From NCBI RefSeq assembly GCF_024758725.1, contig NZ_CP096972.1, positions 3,020,001 to 3,084,000 on the forward strand: a DNA stretch of 64,000 bases, given 5' to 3'. Under the pieces are notes generated by a model. That model was not told the origin of the DNA. It did no database searches and saw only the letters and a program-made list of their open reading frames with translations. The position numbers were made by a program, and so were the translations under genes. Source of the DNA: Sphingomonas sp. SUN039. GTDB lineage: Bacteria > Pseudomonadota > Alphaproteobacteria > Sphingomonadales > Sphingomonadaceae. Shown in pieces: positions 38,647-48,068 of this stretch; the stretch's first letter is position 1; every line of letters starts with the position of its first letter.

Positions 38647-39348
38647 TCAGGGCGTGTAACTTACCTTTTTATACTGCTTAATCTGATGATCCAGAATGTC
38701 CGCTGCAAAATGTAAGCGCTTTCTTCTCCATCGGGCAAAAAGGACGTGAGGCCAGCGTTTTGCCACCGCCGCCTTGTTAAAGGAAACCGCCCGATAAGAG
38801 GCGTCACCGTCACCCGCCTCCTTCACCCACCACGGCGAGATCACGGCGTCGCGATCAGTCCCCTTCATCATGATTTCGCCATAGGGTTGAAACCATAGCC
38901 TGCGCCAAAGGTCAGCTGGAATGTCTTCGGGATATTCAGTCCAGTCGGTCTCTCGCGTGCCAATCGAGCGATGGCCAGTTGCTGCGATTTGACCTTGAGC
39001 CGCCGCAGCGCAAACCTCGCGGCGAAGCAGCCGTTCAAGCGGCGAAGCGCGGTCGTTCGCGTTGACCTTCCAGTCTTGGTCTGCGGGCACCGCAGAGCGA
39101 CTCCACCGACTTTCGAAGGCCAAGCGATCCAAAACTTCATGCAAGCCCATTGTCTGCTCATGGCGGAACTTTCTGGTCACAATGGCGGAAAAATAGAGCC
39201 AGCCAGCCAGAGCAAATAAGAGGATCGCAGTTCCAAAAAGAGTATGACTGGTGGCGGCGCTTACCTTGGGAAAAGCGACGGGCAAAACGTAGCCGATGAT
39301 GAGCAACGCGAGGGCCGAAAAGGCAGATGCTATGTCTTTTCGTATCAT
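38647..39348 (-). CDS. Membrane protein of unknown function downstream of cobT
   Basis: A 233-residue protein, family not recognised. Two N-terminal membrane helices (about 7-27, [20 protein letters not shown], and 36-57) are followed by a soluble, Trp-rich domain with [20 protein letters not shown] and a basic tail ([20 protein letters not shown]). Base composition is clearly lower in GC than neighbouring genes. Its start overlaps the cobT stop by 4 bp, so it is translated as the distal gene of that unit, but no functional link to cobalamin is apparent. Confidence 0.65.
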   Translation of the reverse strand: MIRKDIASAFSALALLIIGYVLPVAFPKVSAATSHTLFGTAILLFALAGWLYFSAIVTRKFRHEQTMGLHEVLDRLAFESRWSRSAVPADQDWKVNANDRASPLERLLRREVCAAAAQGQIAATGHRSIGTRETDWTEYPEDIPADLWRRLWFQPYGEIMMKGTDRDAVISPWWVKEAGDGDASYRAVSFNKAAVAKRWPHVLFARWRRKRLHFAADILDHQIKQYKKVSYTP

Positions 39349-41165
39349 TTCTCGATGTCGAACAGTCCCGCCAGCTGCTCGACCATCGTCCCGCCGAGCT
39401 GGTCCGCGTCCATGATCGTTACGGCGCGCTGGTAGTAGCGGGTTACATCATGGCCGATGCCGATGGCGACGAGCTGGACCGGCGACTTGCCCTCGATCCA
39501 GCCGATCACCTGGCGCAGGTGCTTTTCAAGATATGAGCCGCTGTTCACGCTGAGCGTCGAATCATCGACCGGCGCGCCGTCGCTGATGACCATCAGGATC
39601 TTGCGGTCCTCGGGCCGCGCGATGAGCCGCGCGTGCGCCCAGAGCAGCGCCTCGCCGTCGATATTCTCCTTGAGCAGCCCCTCGCGCATCATCAGCCCGA
39701 GCGAAGTCCGCGCCCGCCGCCACGGCGCGTCTGCCGATTTATAGACGATATGGCGCAGGTCGTTGAGGCGACCGGGGAGCGCGGGACGACCCGCCGCCAG
39801 CCAGTTCTCGCGCGCCTGCCCGCCCTTCCACGCGCGCGTCGTGAAGCCCAGAATCTCGGTCTTGACGCCGCACCGTTCGAGCGTGCGCGCCATGATGTCG
39901 GCGCTGATCGCGGCGATGCTGATCGGCCGCCCGCGCATCGACCCCGAATTGTCGATCAGCAGGGTGACGACGGTGTCCTTGAACTCGGTCTCGCGCTCGA
40001 CCTTGTAGCTCAGCGATTGCCCGGGCGAGACAACGACACGGGCGAGCCGCGCGGCGTCGAGCATCCCTTCTTCCTGGTCGAAATCCCACGACCGCGACTG
40101 CTGTGCCATCAACCGGCGCTGGAGGCGGTTGGCGAGCTTGGTCACCGCGCCCTGAAGCGTCAGCAACTGCTGGTCGAGATAGGCGCGCAGGCGGACGAGT
40201 TCATCGGGGTCGCAGAGTTCGTCGGCGGCGATCACTTCGTCGAACTCGGTCGTCCACGCCTTGTAGTCGAACCCCGGCGTCAGCTCGGCAGGCGGACGGT
40301 TGGGGCGGACGGGCAGCATCCCTTCCTGTTCGCCCTCGCCGCCTTCCTGGCTGTCCTCGTCGGACAGTTCCTCGCCCTCGGCTTCGCCTTCCCCCTCGCT
40401 ATCCTCTCCGGACTGCTGTTCGCCGCGCTGGTCCACCTGGCCTTCGCCGCCGTCGTCCTCGTCGGTGGCGGCATCGTCGCCCGTGGCGTCGTCGTCGCCG
40501 TCATCCTCATTCTCGTCGGTCGGGTCGAATTCGTCGGGCGTGCCGGTGAGTTCGAGATGTTCGAGCAGTTGCAGGCTGATCTTCTGGAATGCGGCCTGAT
40601 CGTCGAGCGACAGGGCCAGCGCCTCGAAATCGGCGGCACCCTTGTCCTCGATCCAGTCACGCAGCATCGCAACGCCGTTCTCGGCGACTTGCGGCACGGG
40701 CTGGCCGGTCAGCCGTTCGCGCAGCAACAGCGCCAGCGCGCCCTGAACCGGCACTTCGTCTTCGGCCGTCGCGCGCGCAATCGGATCGCTCCGCATCCGC
40801 GCGCCCAGCGCGGCGTCGAGGTTGGCGCAAACGCCCTCCCACCCCTTCGACCCCAATGTCTCGTAGCGAACCGTCTCGACCGCGTCATAGCACGCTCGCG
40901 CCGCCGGTTCGGGCGGGGCACCGCGCGCGTGGATGCCGGTGTCATGGTGGCGCAGCTTCAGCGCCATCGAATCGGCAAAACCGCGCGCTTCGGCGACTTG
41001 CTCGGCGGGCAGATTGCGGCCCGGCATCGGGACTTTCAGATTCTTACCCGCGGCTACCGGCGCGTCGGCAGTATAGGCGAGCTCGACCTCGGGCTCGTGC
41101 GCGATGGCGCGCGCGGTGCCGGTGAGGACCGCGCGAAACGCTTCGAGAGGGGTTTGTTCGGTCAT
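39345..41165 (-). CDS. cobT: Cobaltochelatase subunit CobT
   Basis: A 606-residue subunit of the aerobic CobNST cobalt chelatase. The start is the Met of [16 protein letters not shown] (41163-41165), overlapping the downstream end of the NUDIX gene by 4 bp. An N-terminal domain (about 1-210) is followed by a very acidic low-complexity linker (about 213-300, [13 protein letters not shown]...[14 protein letters not shown]) and a C-terminal von Willebrand-A domain. That domain holds the MIDAS motif [13 protein letters not shown] and [12 protein letters not shown]. CobT works with the AAA+ subunit CobS, which is not in this window. Confidence 0.93.
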   Translation of the reverse strand: MTEQTPLEAFRAVLTGTARAIAHEPEVELAYTADAPVAAGKNLKVPMPGRNLPAEQVAEARGFADSMALKLRHHDTGIHARGAPPEPAARACYDAVETVRYETLGSKGWEGVCANLDAALGARMRSDPIARATAEDEVPVQGALALLLRERLTGQPVPQVAENGVAMLRDWIEDKGAADFEALALSLDDQAAFQKISLQLLEHLELTGTPDEFDPTDENEDDGDDDATGDDAATDEDDGGEGQVDQRGEQQSGEDSEGEGEAEGEELSDEDSQEGGEGEQEGMLPVRPNRPPAELTPGFDYKAWTTEFDEVIAADELCDPDELVRLRAYLDQQLLTLQGAVTKLANRLQRRLMAQQSRSWDFDQEEGMLDAARLARVVVSPGQSLSYKVERETEFKDTVVTLLIDNSGSMRGRPISIAAISADIMARTLERCGVKTEILGFTTRAWKGGQARENWLAAGRPALPGRLNDLRHIVYKSADAPWRRARTSLGLMMREGLLKENIDGEALLWAHARLIARPEDRKILMVISDGAPVDDSTLSVNSGSYLEKHLRQVIGWIEGKSPVQLVAIGIGHDVTRYYQRAVTIMDADQLGGTMVEQLAGLFDIEK

Positions 41166-41896
41166 CCGCGCATCGCTTGATCTAGGTTTTCGGACGTCAC
41201 CGGATACCCCAGTCCCCCGGGGATGCACAGGTACCGCGCCCCGTCGCGATCCTCCATCCAGGGGGTAATTGTTTCGACAGGATGGGCGGCGGCATGCGCC
41301 TGCGCCGCTTCGAAGCTGGCGAGCGTCGCCAGCCGTTCGAGATTGCGGCGCGTCGGAAAGATGATCTTGACCTCGCCCGCATCGGCGCGGCGCAATACGT
41401 CGGCGGCGGTCGCCCAGAACAGGTGGACGTTCTCGGTCGCGTCCACCCGGGCCTCGGCATGCCCCGTTTCTACCCGCGCAAGGTAGAAGCGGGTGTCGAA
41501 GGTGCGCGTTTCCTTGAAATTGGGGCACCAGCGCGCGAACGGGACGAGGGCATTGGGATCGACGGTCAGGCCGTGCGTATCGAGCAACCTACTCATCGTG
41601 ATTCCCTCGGCAAGGGCGTCGCGCAACACGTCGACATCTGTTTCCAGGCCGACGGCAATCCCGGTTTCCTCGATGGTTTCGCGTACCGCAGCGATGCGCG
41701 CGGCGGCATCGTCGGGATCGAGATGCGGAAAGCGTGCTGCCAGTTCATGATCGCCCGGATCGACCCGCCCGCCCGGAAAGACGACGGCTCCGCCCGCAAA
41801 CACCATTGTCGCCGCGCGCTCGACGAACAGGTGCTCGGGCCCATCAGGGCCGTCACGGAACAGGACAAGGGTAGCTGCGGGGATCGGGGCGGTCAC
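41162..41896 (-). CDS. NUDIX hydrolase
   Basis: A protein of about 244 residues. The Nudix box spans [15 protein letters not shown] to [15 protein letters not shown], with an insertion between its halves typical of the NUDT7/19-like or CoA-pyrophosphatase-type enzymes, so a CoA- or nucleotide-related substrate is possible but unproven. GTG at 41896 is taken as start because it precedes [17 protein letters not shown], the usual first beta-strand; the frame runs far upstream antisense to DUF4126 without similarity. It sits immediately upstream of cobT, with a 4-bp overlap. Confidence 0.85.
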   Translation of the reverse strand: MTAPIPAATLVLFRDGPDGPEHLFVERAATMVFAGGAVVFPGGRVDPGDHELAARFPHLDPDDAAARIAAVRETIEETGIAVGLETDVDVLRDALAEGITMSRLLDTHGLTVDPNALVPFARWCPNFKETRTFDTRFYLARVETGHAEARVDATENVHLFWATAADVLRRADAGEVKIIFPTRRNLERLATLASFEAAQAHAAAHPVETITPWMEDRDGARYLCIPGGLGYPVTSENLDQAMRG

Positions 41897-41954
41897 AATT
41901 GTTCGCCTAGCGGGACGGTTGCGCGGCGCAAGCCCGCGTGCAACCTTTGGCGGC

Positions 41955-42548
41955 ATGGGACTGGTCGAACTGCTGGGGGTGGCATCGAGCGTCAGCTTGC
42001 TGGCCGGGTGGCGCATGTATCTGTGCGTGTTCGCGGTCGGCCTCGCGATGCGGTTCCACTGGCTGGAATTGCCGGTGCACCTCCACGGTCTGGATGTGCT
42101 GGCAAACCCCTGGGTCATCGGCGCGGCGGGCATCGGCCTGGTCGCCGAATTCCTCGCCGACAAGGTGATGTGGTTCGACACGATGTGGGACGCGGTGCAC
42201 ACCGCCGTGCGCCCGGTTGGCGGGGCGTTGCTGGCGCTGGCGATCATCGACCCGAGCGATCCCAAGTGGCAGGCGGTGGCGCTCTTGCTCGGCGGCAGCG
42301 CGGCGCTGGCGACCCATGCGGCAAAAGCGGGGACGCGCGCGGTGGTCAATGCCAGCCCCGAACCGGTCAGCAACATCGTCGTCTCGACGGGCGAGGATGT
42401 TGCAACCACGGGGTTGCTCGCGCTGACGCTCGCCAATCCGGTCGCCGCGATTTTTGTGGCGGTCGCGGTCGCGGGCGGATCGCTGTTCGCGCTGGTCAAG
42501 GTGCGCGGGCTGTTGAAGCGACTGGTCGGGACCGCGCCGCAGAGCTAG
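41955..42548 (+). CDS. DUF4126 domain-containing membrane protein
   Basis: A 197-residue membrane protein of unknown function with about five hydrophobic segments. It shows the DUF4126 pattern GVASSVSLLAGWRMYLCVFAV at the N-terminus, then AEFLADKVMWFDTMWD and ATHAAKAGTRAVVNASPEPVSN, which contain the family's conserved charged residues. The start is taken at MGLVELLG (41955) rather than 12 codons upstream. It ends 11 bp before mtnB, so it could share that transcript, but no link to methionine salvage is known. Confidence 0.85.
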   Translation: MGLVELLGVASSVSLLAGWRMYLCVFAVGLAMRFHWLELPVHLHGLDVLANPWVIGAAGIGLVAEFLADKVMWFDTMWDAVHTAVRPVGGALLALAIIDPSDPKWQAVALLLGGSAALATHAAKAGTRAVVNASPEPVSNIVVSTGEDVATTGLLALTLANPVAAIFVAVAVAGGSLFALVKVRGLLKRLVGTAPQS

Positions 42549-42559
42549 AGGCGCAACGC

Positions 42560-43177
42560 ATGGCAGTCGATTTTGCAAAAGCGCAGGCGTCGATCGTAGC
42601 GGTGGGACGCTGGCTCGACAGCAAGGGTTGGGCACCGGCCACGGCAGGCAATTATTCGATGCGGCTGGGCGACGGCAGCTTTGCGCTCACCGTGTCGGGC
42701 AAGCACAAGGGGCGACTGACTCCCGAGGACGTGATGCGCGTCGATGCGCGCGGCACATCGCTCGACGGCAAGAAGCCCTCGGCGGAGACCGAATTGCACC
42801 TCGATCTCTACGCGCGGTTTCCCGAGTGCGGCGCGGTGCTGCACAGCCATTCGCCCGAAGCGGTCGGCCTCAGCCGCGCGTTGGCCGAGGCCGACGCCTA
42901 TACGCTGGCGGGGCACGAGATGCTGAAAGTGCTGCCGGGAATCGCGACGCACGACACTTCTGTCGCGCTGCCCATCGTCTATAATAGCCAGGACATGGCC
43001 GATATTATCGCTGCCGTCGCACCCGCGCTGCTGGCACCGGAGAGCATCCCGGCCTATCTGATCCGGGGACACGGCCTCTACGGCTGGGGCCGCGACATGG
43101 CGGCGGCGGAGCGCGTGATCGAAGGGATCGAGTGGATGATCGCCGCCGAACTCGCCGAAATGAGGTTCAGGGGATGA
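42560..43177 (+). CDS. mtnB: Methylthioribulose-1-phosphate dehydratase
   Basis: A 205-residue class-II aldolase-fold enzyme dehydrating methylthioribulose-1-phosphate in methionine salvage. The zinc ligands appear as LHSHSPEAVGLS (HXH) and IRGHGLYGWGRDM, and WAPATAGNYSMRL is the substrate-loop motif. The ATG at 42560 gives the expected length; the open frame extends over 400 codons upstream with no similarity. It begins the mtnB-mtnD-unknown-mtnC-mtnA cluster and overlaps mtnD by 4 bp. Confidence 0.93.
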   Translation: MAVDFAKAQASIVAVGRWLDSKGWAPATAGNYSMRLGDGSFALTVSGKHKGRLTPEDVMRVDARGTSLDGKKPSAETELHLDLYARFPECGAVLHSHSPEAVGLSRALAEADAYTLAGHEMLKVLPGIATHDTSVALPIVYNSQDMADIIAAVAPALLAPESIPAYLIRGHGLYGWGRDMAAAERVIEGIEWMIAAELAEMRFRG

Positions 43178-43713
43178 GCAATCTCGAAATCTTTGCCGAG
43201 GATGGTGCCAAGCTGTCCGAAACCGGCGACGGCGAGGAAATTGCGCTGTGGCTCGCCGGGATCGGCGTGACCTTCGAACGCTGGCCGACGCGCGGGCTTC
43301 CTGCGGACGCCGATGGCGACACCATTCTCGCGGCCTATGCGCCTGAAGTCGAACGGCTGAAGGCGATGGGCGGCTACCAAAGCATCGACGTCGTCAGCGT
43401 GGTTCCCGACCATCCCAACCGCGCCGCGATGCGGACCAAATTCCTGTCCGAGCACACCCATGCCGAGGACGAAGTGCGCTTTTTCGTGCGCGGCGAGGGA
43501 CTGTTCACGCTCCACGCCGCCGACCGGGTGTGGAACATACTGTGCTGCGAAGGCGATTTGATGTCGGTGCCCGCCGGCATGACGCACTGGTTCGACATGG
43601 GGGCCGCGCCGAATTTCACCGCAATCCGGATGTTTCTGAATCCCGACGGCTGGGTGGCGCAATTTACCGGCAGCGACATTGCCGAGCGGTTTCCGAGGCA
43701 TGGAGCTGCTTGA
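43174..43713 (+). CDS. mtnD: Acireductone dioxygenase
   Basis: A 179-residue cupin enzyme cleaving the acireductone intermediate of methionine salvage to the 2-keto-4-methylthiobutyrate precursor. Its Fe or Ni decides between on- and off-pathway products. Metal ligands are in HTHAEDEVRFFVRG (HXH...E) and the later His in VPAGMTHWFDMG. The ATG at 43174 overlaps the mtnB stop, and its own TGA overlaps the ATG of the next small gene (TGATG). Confidence 0.95.
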   Translation: MSNLEIFAEDGAKLSETGDGEEIALWLAGIGVTFERWPTRGLPADADGDTILAAYAPEVERLKAMGGYQSIDVVSVVPDHPNRAAMRTKFLSEHTHAEDEVRFFVRGEGLFTLHAADRVWNILCCEGDLMSVPAGMTHWFDMGAAPNFTAIRMFLNPDGWVAQFTGSDIAERFPRHGAA

Positions 43714-43985
43714 TGCGCTTCCGGCCGCCTCCTGCGAAAGTCACGCCGGTTTCCAAGGGCGCATTTGCTGTTTTTATGCTGTCTCTTGCGACGCTCTTTG
43801 GTCTTAAGGGCTATATCGTCAACTTTCACCACGAGTTATCGGCGGCTGTCATTTCGAACAATATTGCTCGGCTTCCACAGATTTCTCAACTTCCGATACC
43901 AATAATTGCATACTTCATCGTTGAAGTTGTGTTTTACGTTTCGTTTGTCGTCGGCGCGATCGCACACTACCGAGCAAATCGTTGA
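43713..43985 (+). CDS. Small membrane protein inside the mtn cluster
   Basis: A 90-residue protein of no recognised family. After a basic, Pro-rich start ([15 protein letters not shown]) come two hydrophobic stretches, about 17-36 ([20 protein letters not shown]) and 62-84 ([20 protein letters not shown]), consistent with two membrane helices. The ATG shares a base with the mtnD stop (TGATG), and mtnC follows 8 bp after its TGA, so it is placed for coupled translation. It is markedly more AT-rich than the flanking mtn genes. Confidence 0.6.
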   Translation: MRFRPPPAKVTPVSKGAFAVFMLSLATLFGLKGYIVNFHHELSAAVISNNIARLPQISQLPIPIIAYFIVEVVFYVSFVVGAIAHYRANR

Positions 43986-43992
43986 TGCACCT

Positions 43993-44580
43993 GTGACTAA
44001 AGCCATCCTGACCGACATCGAGGGAACGACTTCGTCGCTGTCGTTCGTGCACGACACGCTGTTCCCCTACGCCCGGGCGCGCCTGCCCGCCTGGGTGGCT
44101 GAGCATGGCGGCGATCTGGCGCAGTTGCTCGCGTGGATGGATGCCGATGCGAAGGTCACCGAGCTCAAGGACGTTCAGGGACGCATCTGGGCGGCGGGCT
44201 ATGCGGCGGGCGAACTGACCGGCCATGTCTATCCCGATGCGGCGGAGGCGCTGCGGCGCTGGCACGGCGACGGCATCAAGCTGGCGGTGTTTTCGAGCGG
44301 GTCGGTCGCGGCGCAGAAGCTGATTTTCGGGCACAGCGACCAAGGCGATTTGTCGCCGCTGTTCTCGGGCTGGTTCGACACGACGACGGGGCCGAAACGC
44401 GAGGCGCTGTCGTATCTGATGATTGCGGATGCGTTGGGCGTCTCTCCCGCCGATATGCTGTTCCTGTCCGATATCGCCGCCGAAAACGATGCGGCCAAGG
44501 CAGCGGGGATGCGCGCGATGCTGATCGACCGTGAGGGCGGCGCGGGCGATATCGCCAGCTTTGCGGATATCGTGCTGTGA
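43993..44580 (+). CDS. mtnC: Acireductone synthase (2,3-diketo-5-methylthiopentyl-1-phosphate enolase-phosphatase E1)
   Basis: A 195-residue HAD-superfamily bifunctional enolase/phosphatase. The HAD motif I is the family-specific [20 protein letters not shown] (Asp with Glu). [16 protein letters not shown] is motif II, and [17 protein letters not shown] is motif III/IV. GTG at 43993 is chosen as start because it gives [13 protein letters not shown]; the frame runs 29 codons upstream inside the small membrane gene. The stop overlaps the GTG of mtnA (GTGA). Confidence 0.94.
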   Translation: MTKAILTDIEGTTSSLSFVHDTLFPYARARLPAWVAEHGGDLAQLLAWMDADAKVTELKDVQGRIWAAGYAAGELTGHVYPDAAEALRRWHGDGIKLAVFSSGSVAAQKLIFGHSDQGDLSPLFSGWFDTTTGPKREALSYLMIADALGVSPADMLFLSDIAAENDAAKAAGMRAMLIDREGGAGDIASFADIVL

Positions 44581-45611
44581 AGCTCAACGGCACCCACACG
44601 CGCTCGATCATGCGGACCGCCGACGGGCGCGGCGCGCGGATTCTGGATCAACGCAAACTGCCGTGGGAAGTCCGGTGGGTCGAGTTGCGGACGCCTGACG
44701 ATGCCTTTCGCGCCATCCGCGAAATGTGGACGCGCGGCGCGCCGCTGATCGGCCATGTCGGTGCCTATGGGCTGGCGCTTGGCCTTGCCGCCGACCCTTC
44801 GGACGCCAATCTCGATGCAACGCATGCGATGTTGAACGCGGCGCGCCCGACGGCGGTCAATTTGCGTTGGGCGCTCGACGAGATTGCCAGCGCTGTCCGC
44901 TCTCTACCGCCCACCGCCCGCGCCGAAGCCGCCTTCGCGCGCGCCGATGCCATCGTCGAGGAGGATGTCGGCCTGTCGCGCGCCATCGGCGAACATGGGC
45001 TGGGGCTGTTCCGCAACCTGCACGCGCAACACCCCGACCGCCCGCTCAATATCCTGACGCACTGCAACGCGGGCTGGCTGGCGACGGCAGACTACGGCAC
45101 CGCGACCGCGCCGATGTACATGGCGCATGACGCGGGTTTGCCGCTGCATATCTGGGTCGACGAGACCCGCCCGCGCAACCAAGGCGCGCTGCTGACCGCC
45201 TTCGAGCTGGGTCAGCACGGCATCGCCCACACTGTCATCGCCGACAATGCCGGCGGGCATTTGATGCAGCGCGGACAGGTCGATGCGGTCATCGTCGGCA
45301 CCGACCGCGTCACCGCGAACGGCGATGTCTGCAACAAGATCGGCACCTATCTGAAGGCGCTCGCCGCTCACGACAATGGCGTGCCGTTCTATGTGGCGTT
45401 GCCCTATACCACGTTCGACGCAGACACGCCGTCGGGCGACCTCATTCCCATCGAACAGCGCCACGGCGACGAGGTCGCATGGGTCGAGGGCGAAGGCGGC
45501 CGCATCCGCGTCACCCCTTCGCCCGCCGCCAATCCCGCCTTCGACGTGACGCCCGCGCGGCTGGTGACGGGATACGTCACCGAGCGGGGCGTGCTGACCT
45601 CGCTGACGTGA
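44577..45611 (+). CDS. mtnA: S-methyl-5-thioribose-1-phosphate isomerase
   Basis: A 344-residue isomerase converting methylthioribose-1-phosphate to the ribulose form. Signature elements are [15 protein letters not shown] near the N-terminus, the catalytic Cys in [17 protein letters not shown] near 160, and [21 protein letters not shown] with the catalytic Asp near 240. The start is GTG at 44577, overlapping mtnC. Steps before it (mtnP, or mtnN plus mtnK) are not encoded in this window. Confidence 0.95.
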   Translation: MKLNGTHTRSIMRTADGRGARILDQRKLPWEVRWVELRTPDDAFRAIREMWTRGAPLIGHVGAYGLALGLAADPSDANLDATHAMLNAARPTAVNLRWALDEIASAVRSLPPTARAEAAFARADAIVEEDVGLSRAIGEHGLGLFRNLHAQHPDRPLNILTHCNAGWLATADYGTATAPMYMAHDAGLPLHIWVDETRPRNQGALLTAFELGQHGIAHTVIADNAGGHLMQRGQVDAVIVGTDRVTANGDVCNKIGTYLKALAAHDNGVPFYVALPYTTFDADTPSGDLIPIEQRHGDEVAWVEGEGGRIRVTPSPAANPAFDVTPARLVTGYVTERGVLTSLT

Positions 45612-45617
45612 GCAACG

Positions 45618-45795
45618 CAGGAAAATAGGGACTGTCCCCCTGCGGATAGTTGCGATGGCACCGACTGCTTTGGGGGACTGTCCCTAATTTCCGATCCTCA
45701 AGCGACACCGACCGGAAATTGGGGACAGTCCCCCGCGCAGTGGCCCTCGCCCAAATCAGTCCGCAGGGGGACAGTCCCCATTTTCCTATTTGGGC
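45618..45795. repeat. Nested REP-like palindrome with four GGGACWGTCCC cores
   Basis: The 174-bp gap between mtnA and the convergent aminotransferase is one complex palindrome. Outer arms of 28 bp (45619-45646 and 45760-45787) match in inverted orientation at 27 of 28 positions. Inner arms of 22 bp (45672-45693 and 45713-45734) match at 21 of 22. Each arm contains a GGGACTGTCCC-type core followed by ATTTTCC or AATTTCC. GCCCAAAT (45749-45756) and ATTTGGGC (45788-45795) additionally flank the right unit. The right end overlaps the aminotransferase stop. This resembles REP/REPIN elements mobilised by Y1 (RAYT) transposases; no transposase is present here. Confidence 0.85.
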
Positions 45796-46931
45796 CGCCC
45801 GCCCAATCTAGCCAGCGCCGCGTCGAGCGTCGCGTCGGTCTTGGCGTGGCAGAGGCGGATGACATTGGTCACCGGGTTCTCGTCGTAAAAGGCCGACACT
45901 GGGATGCCCGCGACACCCACGGCGTCGATAGCCCATTCGCACCACTCAGTGTCCGTCATCGCAATGCCCGACGCGGCCAGATCGACCGTCACGAACCACG
46001 TCGCCGGGCACGGCAGCACCGCGTAACCGTGCCCCGTGAGCCCGGCGATCAGCCGGTCGCGCGACCGCTGGTTCCGCGCGCGCATATCGTCGAAATAGCT
46101 GCGGTCCTTGGCGAGGCCATAGGCGACGCCCGTCTGCAGGTTCGGCGGCGTCGTGAAGGTCAGGAACTGGTGCGCCTTTGCCAGCACATCGGCAATCGGC
46201 GGGGCCGCGCACATCCAGCCGACTTTCCACCCTGTCAGGGCAAAAATCTTGCCCGCCGAGCCGATCTTGATCGTGCGCTCGCGCATCCCCGGCTCGGTCA
46301 TCAGCGGCACATGGGTCGCGCCGTCGAAGGTCAGATGCTCCCAAACCTCGTCGCAGATCGCGATGGCATCATGCGCGATGCAGAAATCGGCCAACAATTT
46401 GCGCTCGTCTGCCGACAGCATCGCGCCCGACGGGTTGAGCGGGGAATTGACGATGATCGCCCGCGTCCGCGCGCTGCCCGCAGCTTCGAGCGCTTCAGCA
46501 GTGATCGTCCAGTGCGGCGGTTCCAGCCGCACCAGCCGCGCCACCCCGCCCGCGCGCTCGACCAGCGGTTTGTAGGCGTCGTAAAGCGGCTGGAACATGA
46601 CGACCTCGTCGCCGGGCGACACCACAGCGAGCACTGCTGCCGCCAGCGCTTCGGTCGCACCCGAAGTCACGATCACCTCGTCGGCTGTCAAGTCGAGCGC
46701 CTGATGCGCGGCGTAATGCGCGGCAATGGCACTCCGCAGTTCGGGGATGCCCCACATCGGCGGATATTGGTTCCTGCCGCCGGTGAGGGCCGCTGCTGCT
46801 GCATCGATCACATCCTGCGGCGCGCCGTCATCGGGAAAGCCCTGTCCGAGATTAATCGCCCCCGTTGCCCGGGCACGCGCCGACATGGTGGCGAAAATCG
46901 TCGGCGGCAATGCGGCGTAAAGCGGGTTCAT
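45786..46931 (-). CDS. Class-I/II aminotransferase, probable methionine-salvage KMTB transaminase
   Basis: A 381-residue PLP enzyme. PPTIFATMSARARATGAINL followed by GQGFPD is the N-terminal signature of the YbdL/kynurenine-aminotransferase group. The PLP-binding Asn/Asp/Tyr region is NSPLNPSGAM...AICDEVWEHLTF, and the Schiff-base Lys is in KIGSAGKIFALTGWKVGW. YbdL prefers methionine, so transamination of 2-keto-4-methylthiobutyrate to methionine is inferred from similarity plus position beside mtnA. The start is MNPLYAALPP (46929-46931); the frame continues 56 codons upstream without similarity. Confidence 0.87.
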   Translation of the reverse strand: MNPLYAALPPTIFATMSARARATGAINLGQGFPDDGAPQDVIDAAAAALTGGRNQYPPMWGIPELRSAIAAHYAAHQALDLTADEVIVTSGATEALAAAVLAVVSPGDEVVMFQPLYDAYKPLVERAGGVARLVRLEPPHWTITAEALEAAGSARTRAIIVNSPLNPSGAMLSADERKLLADFCIAHDAIAICDEVWEHLTFDGATHVPLMTEPGMRERTIKIGSAGKIFALTGWKVGWMCAAPPIADVLAKAHQFLTFTTPPNLQTGVAYGLAKDRSYFDDMRARNQRSRDRLIAGLTGHGYAVLPCPATWFVTVDLAASGIAMTDTEWCEWAIDAVGVAGIPVSAFYDENPVTNVIRLCHAKTDATLDAALARLGGRPK

Positions 46932-47004
46932 GGCGTTTGGCTTGCGATGCGGCGCGCACTGGGGCAACGGAAAATTATGTGCGGGGCAGTAAAAGGGACG
47001 CGAG

Positions 47005-47208
47005 ATGACCGAACCGACCGACAACACCCCCCCCGCCGCCCAAGTCGCCGATGTCAGCGACAAGCTGGCCGACAAACCTAAATTGCCCAAGCGCGGCATG
47101 TCCCCGGCCGTGGTGACGGCGGCAGCGACCGGTATCGGTTCCGCCGCGCTGCTCGCCGCACTCCTCTACGCCAACCGCAGCCGCAAGAAGAAGCCCGACC
47201 CCGAATGA
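47005..47208 (+). CDS. Small single-span membrane protein before galU
   Basis: A 67-residue protein without a recognised family. The N-terminal half is polar and Pro/Lys-rich. One membrane helix (about 34-57, AVVTAAATGIGSAALLAALLY) ends in a basic C-terminus (RSRKKKPDPE), implying that the C-terminus stays in the cytoplasm. It overlaps galU by 4 bp (ATGA), which supports that it is really translated. Function is unknown. Confidence 0.65.
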   Translation: MTEPTDNTPPAAQVADVSDKLADKPKLPKRGMSPAVVTAAATGIGSAALLAALLYANRSRKKKPDPE

Positions 47209-48068
47209 CGCAAAAGCCCATCCGCAAAGCCGTGTTCCCCGTCGGCGGCCTCGGTACCCGTTTCCTGCCCGCGACCAAAGCGATGCCAAAGGAAATGCTG
47301 CCCGTCGTCGACAAGCCGCTGATCCAGTACGCGGTCGACGAGGCGCGCGAGGCGGGGATCGAGCAGATGATCTTCGTCACCGGGCGCGGCAAGTCCGCCA
47401 TCGAGGACCATTTCGACATCAGCTACGAGCTCGAAACGACGATGTCGGATCGGGGCAAATCGCTGGATGCGATCGAATCGACCCGCTTCGCGCCCGGCGA
47501 TGTCGTCTATGTCCGGCAACAGGAGGCCATCGGTCTCGGCCACGCAATCTGGTGCGCGCGGCACATCGTCGGCGACGAGCCGTTCGCGATCTTCCTGCCC
47601 GACGAATTGATGGTCGATTCACCCGGCTGCATGAAGCAGATGGTCGAGGCGTACGCGCGTGTCGGCGGCAACATCGTCTGCGGCTATGAAGTGCCCGCCG
47701 ACCAGACCGACAAATACGGCATCATCACACCGGGCAAGGTCGATGGGCCGCTGGTCGAGGTGACGGGGCTCGTCGAAAAGCCCCCGCGCGGTACCGCGCC
47801 GTCGAACCTGATGATTCCGGGGCGTTATATCCTGCAACCCGAAGTCATGCGCGTGCTCGAAGGGCAGGCGCGCGGCGCGGGCAACGAGATCCAGCTGACC
47901 GACGCGATGGCGCAGATGATCGGCACCCAGCCGTTTCATGCCTATAAATTCGGCGGGCGGCGCTTCGACTGCGGCGACAAGGCGGGGTTCATCACGGCGA
48001 ACATCGCGCTCGCGCTCGACCGCGAGGATATCGGCGCGACCGTGCGGGCGTTTATTGCCGAGCTCTAG
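47205..48068 (+). CDS. galU: UTP-glucose-1-phosphate uridylyltransferase
   Basis: A 287-residue enzyme making UDP-glucose for polysaccharide, glycolipid and LPS synthesis. The nucleotide-binding start VFPVGGLGTRFLPATKAMPK and EMLPVVDKPLIQYAVDEA are intact. LVEKPPRGTAPSNLMIPGRY and the C-terminal GRRFDCGDKAGFITA complete the family pattern. It begins inside the stop of the 67-residue gene and shares CTAG with the stop of convergent nusB. Its product could feed the glycosyltransferases 10 kb downstream. Confidence 0.97.
   Translation: MTQKPIRKAVFPVGGLGTRFLPATKAMPKEMLPVVDKPLIQYAVDEAREAGIEQMIFVTGRGKSAIEDHFDISYELETTMSDRGKSLDAIESTRFAPGDVVYVRQQEAIGLGHAIWCARHIVGDEPFAIFLPDELMVDSPGCMKQMVEAYARVGGNIVCGYEVPADQTDKYGIITPGKVDGPLVEVTGLVEKPPRGTAPSNLMIPGRYILQPEVMRVLEGQARGAGNEIQLTDAMAQMIGTQPFHAYKFGGRRFDCGDKAGFITANIALALDREDIGATVRAFIAEL

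Noticed and set aside
40319-40530. Low-complexity repeat-like DNA inside cobT
   Set aside because: It encodes the acidic linker that CobT proteins normally have; not an independent repeat element.
41897-42499. The long upstream extension of the NUDIX frame on the minus strand
   Set aside because: It is antisense to DUF4126 and low-complexity Ser/Thr/Ala; the Nudix similarity begins right after GTG 41896.
41282-42559. The 426-codon upstream extension of the mtnB frame
   Set aside because: It is antisense to the NUDIX gene and out of frame with DUF4126; mtnB homologues begin at ATG 42560.
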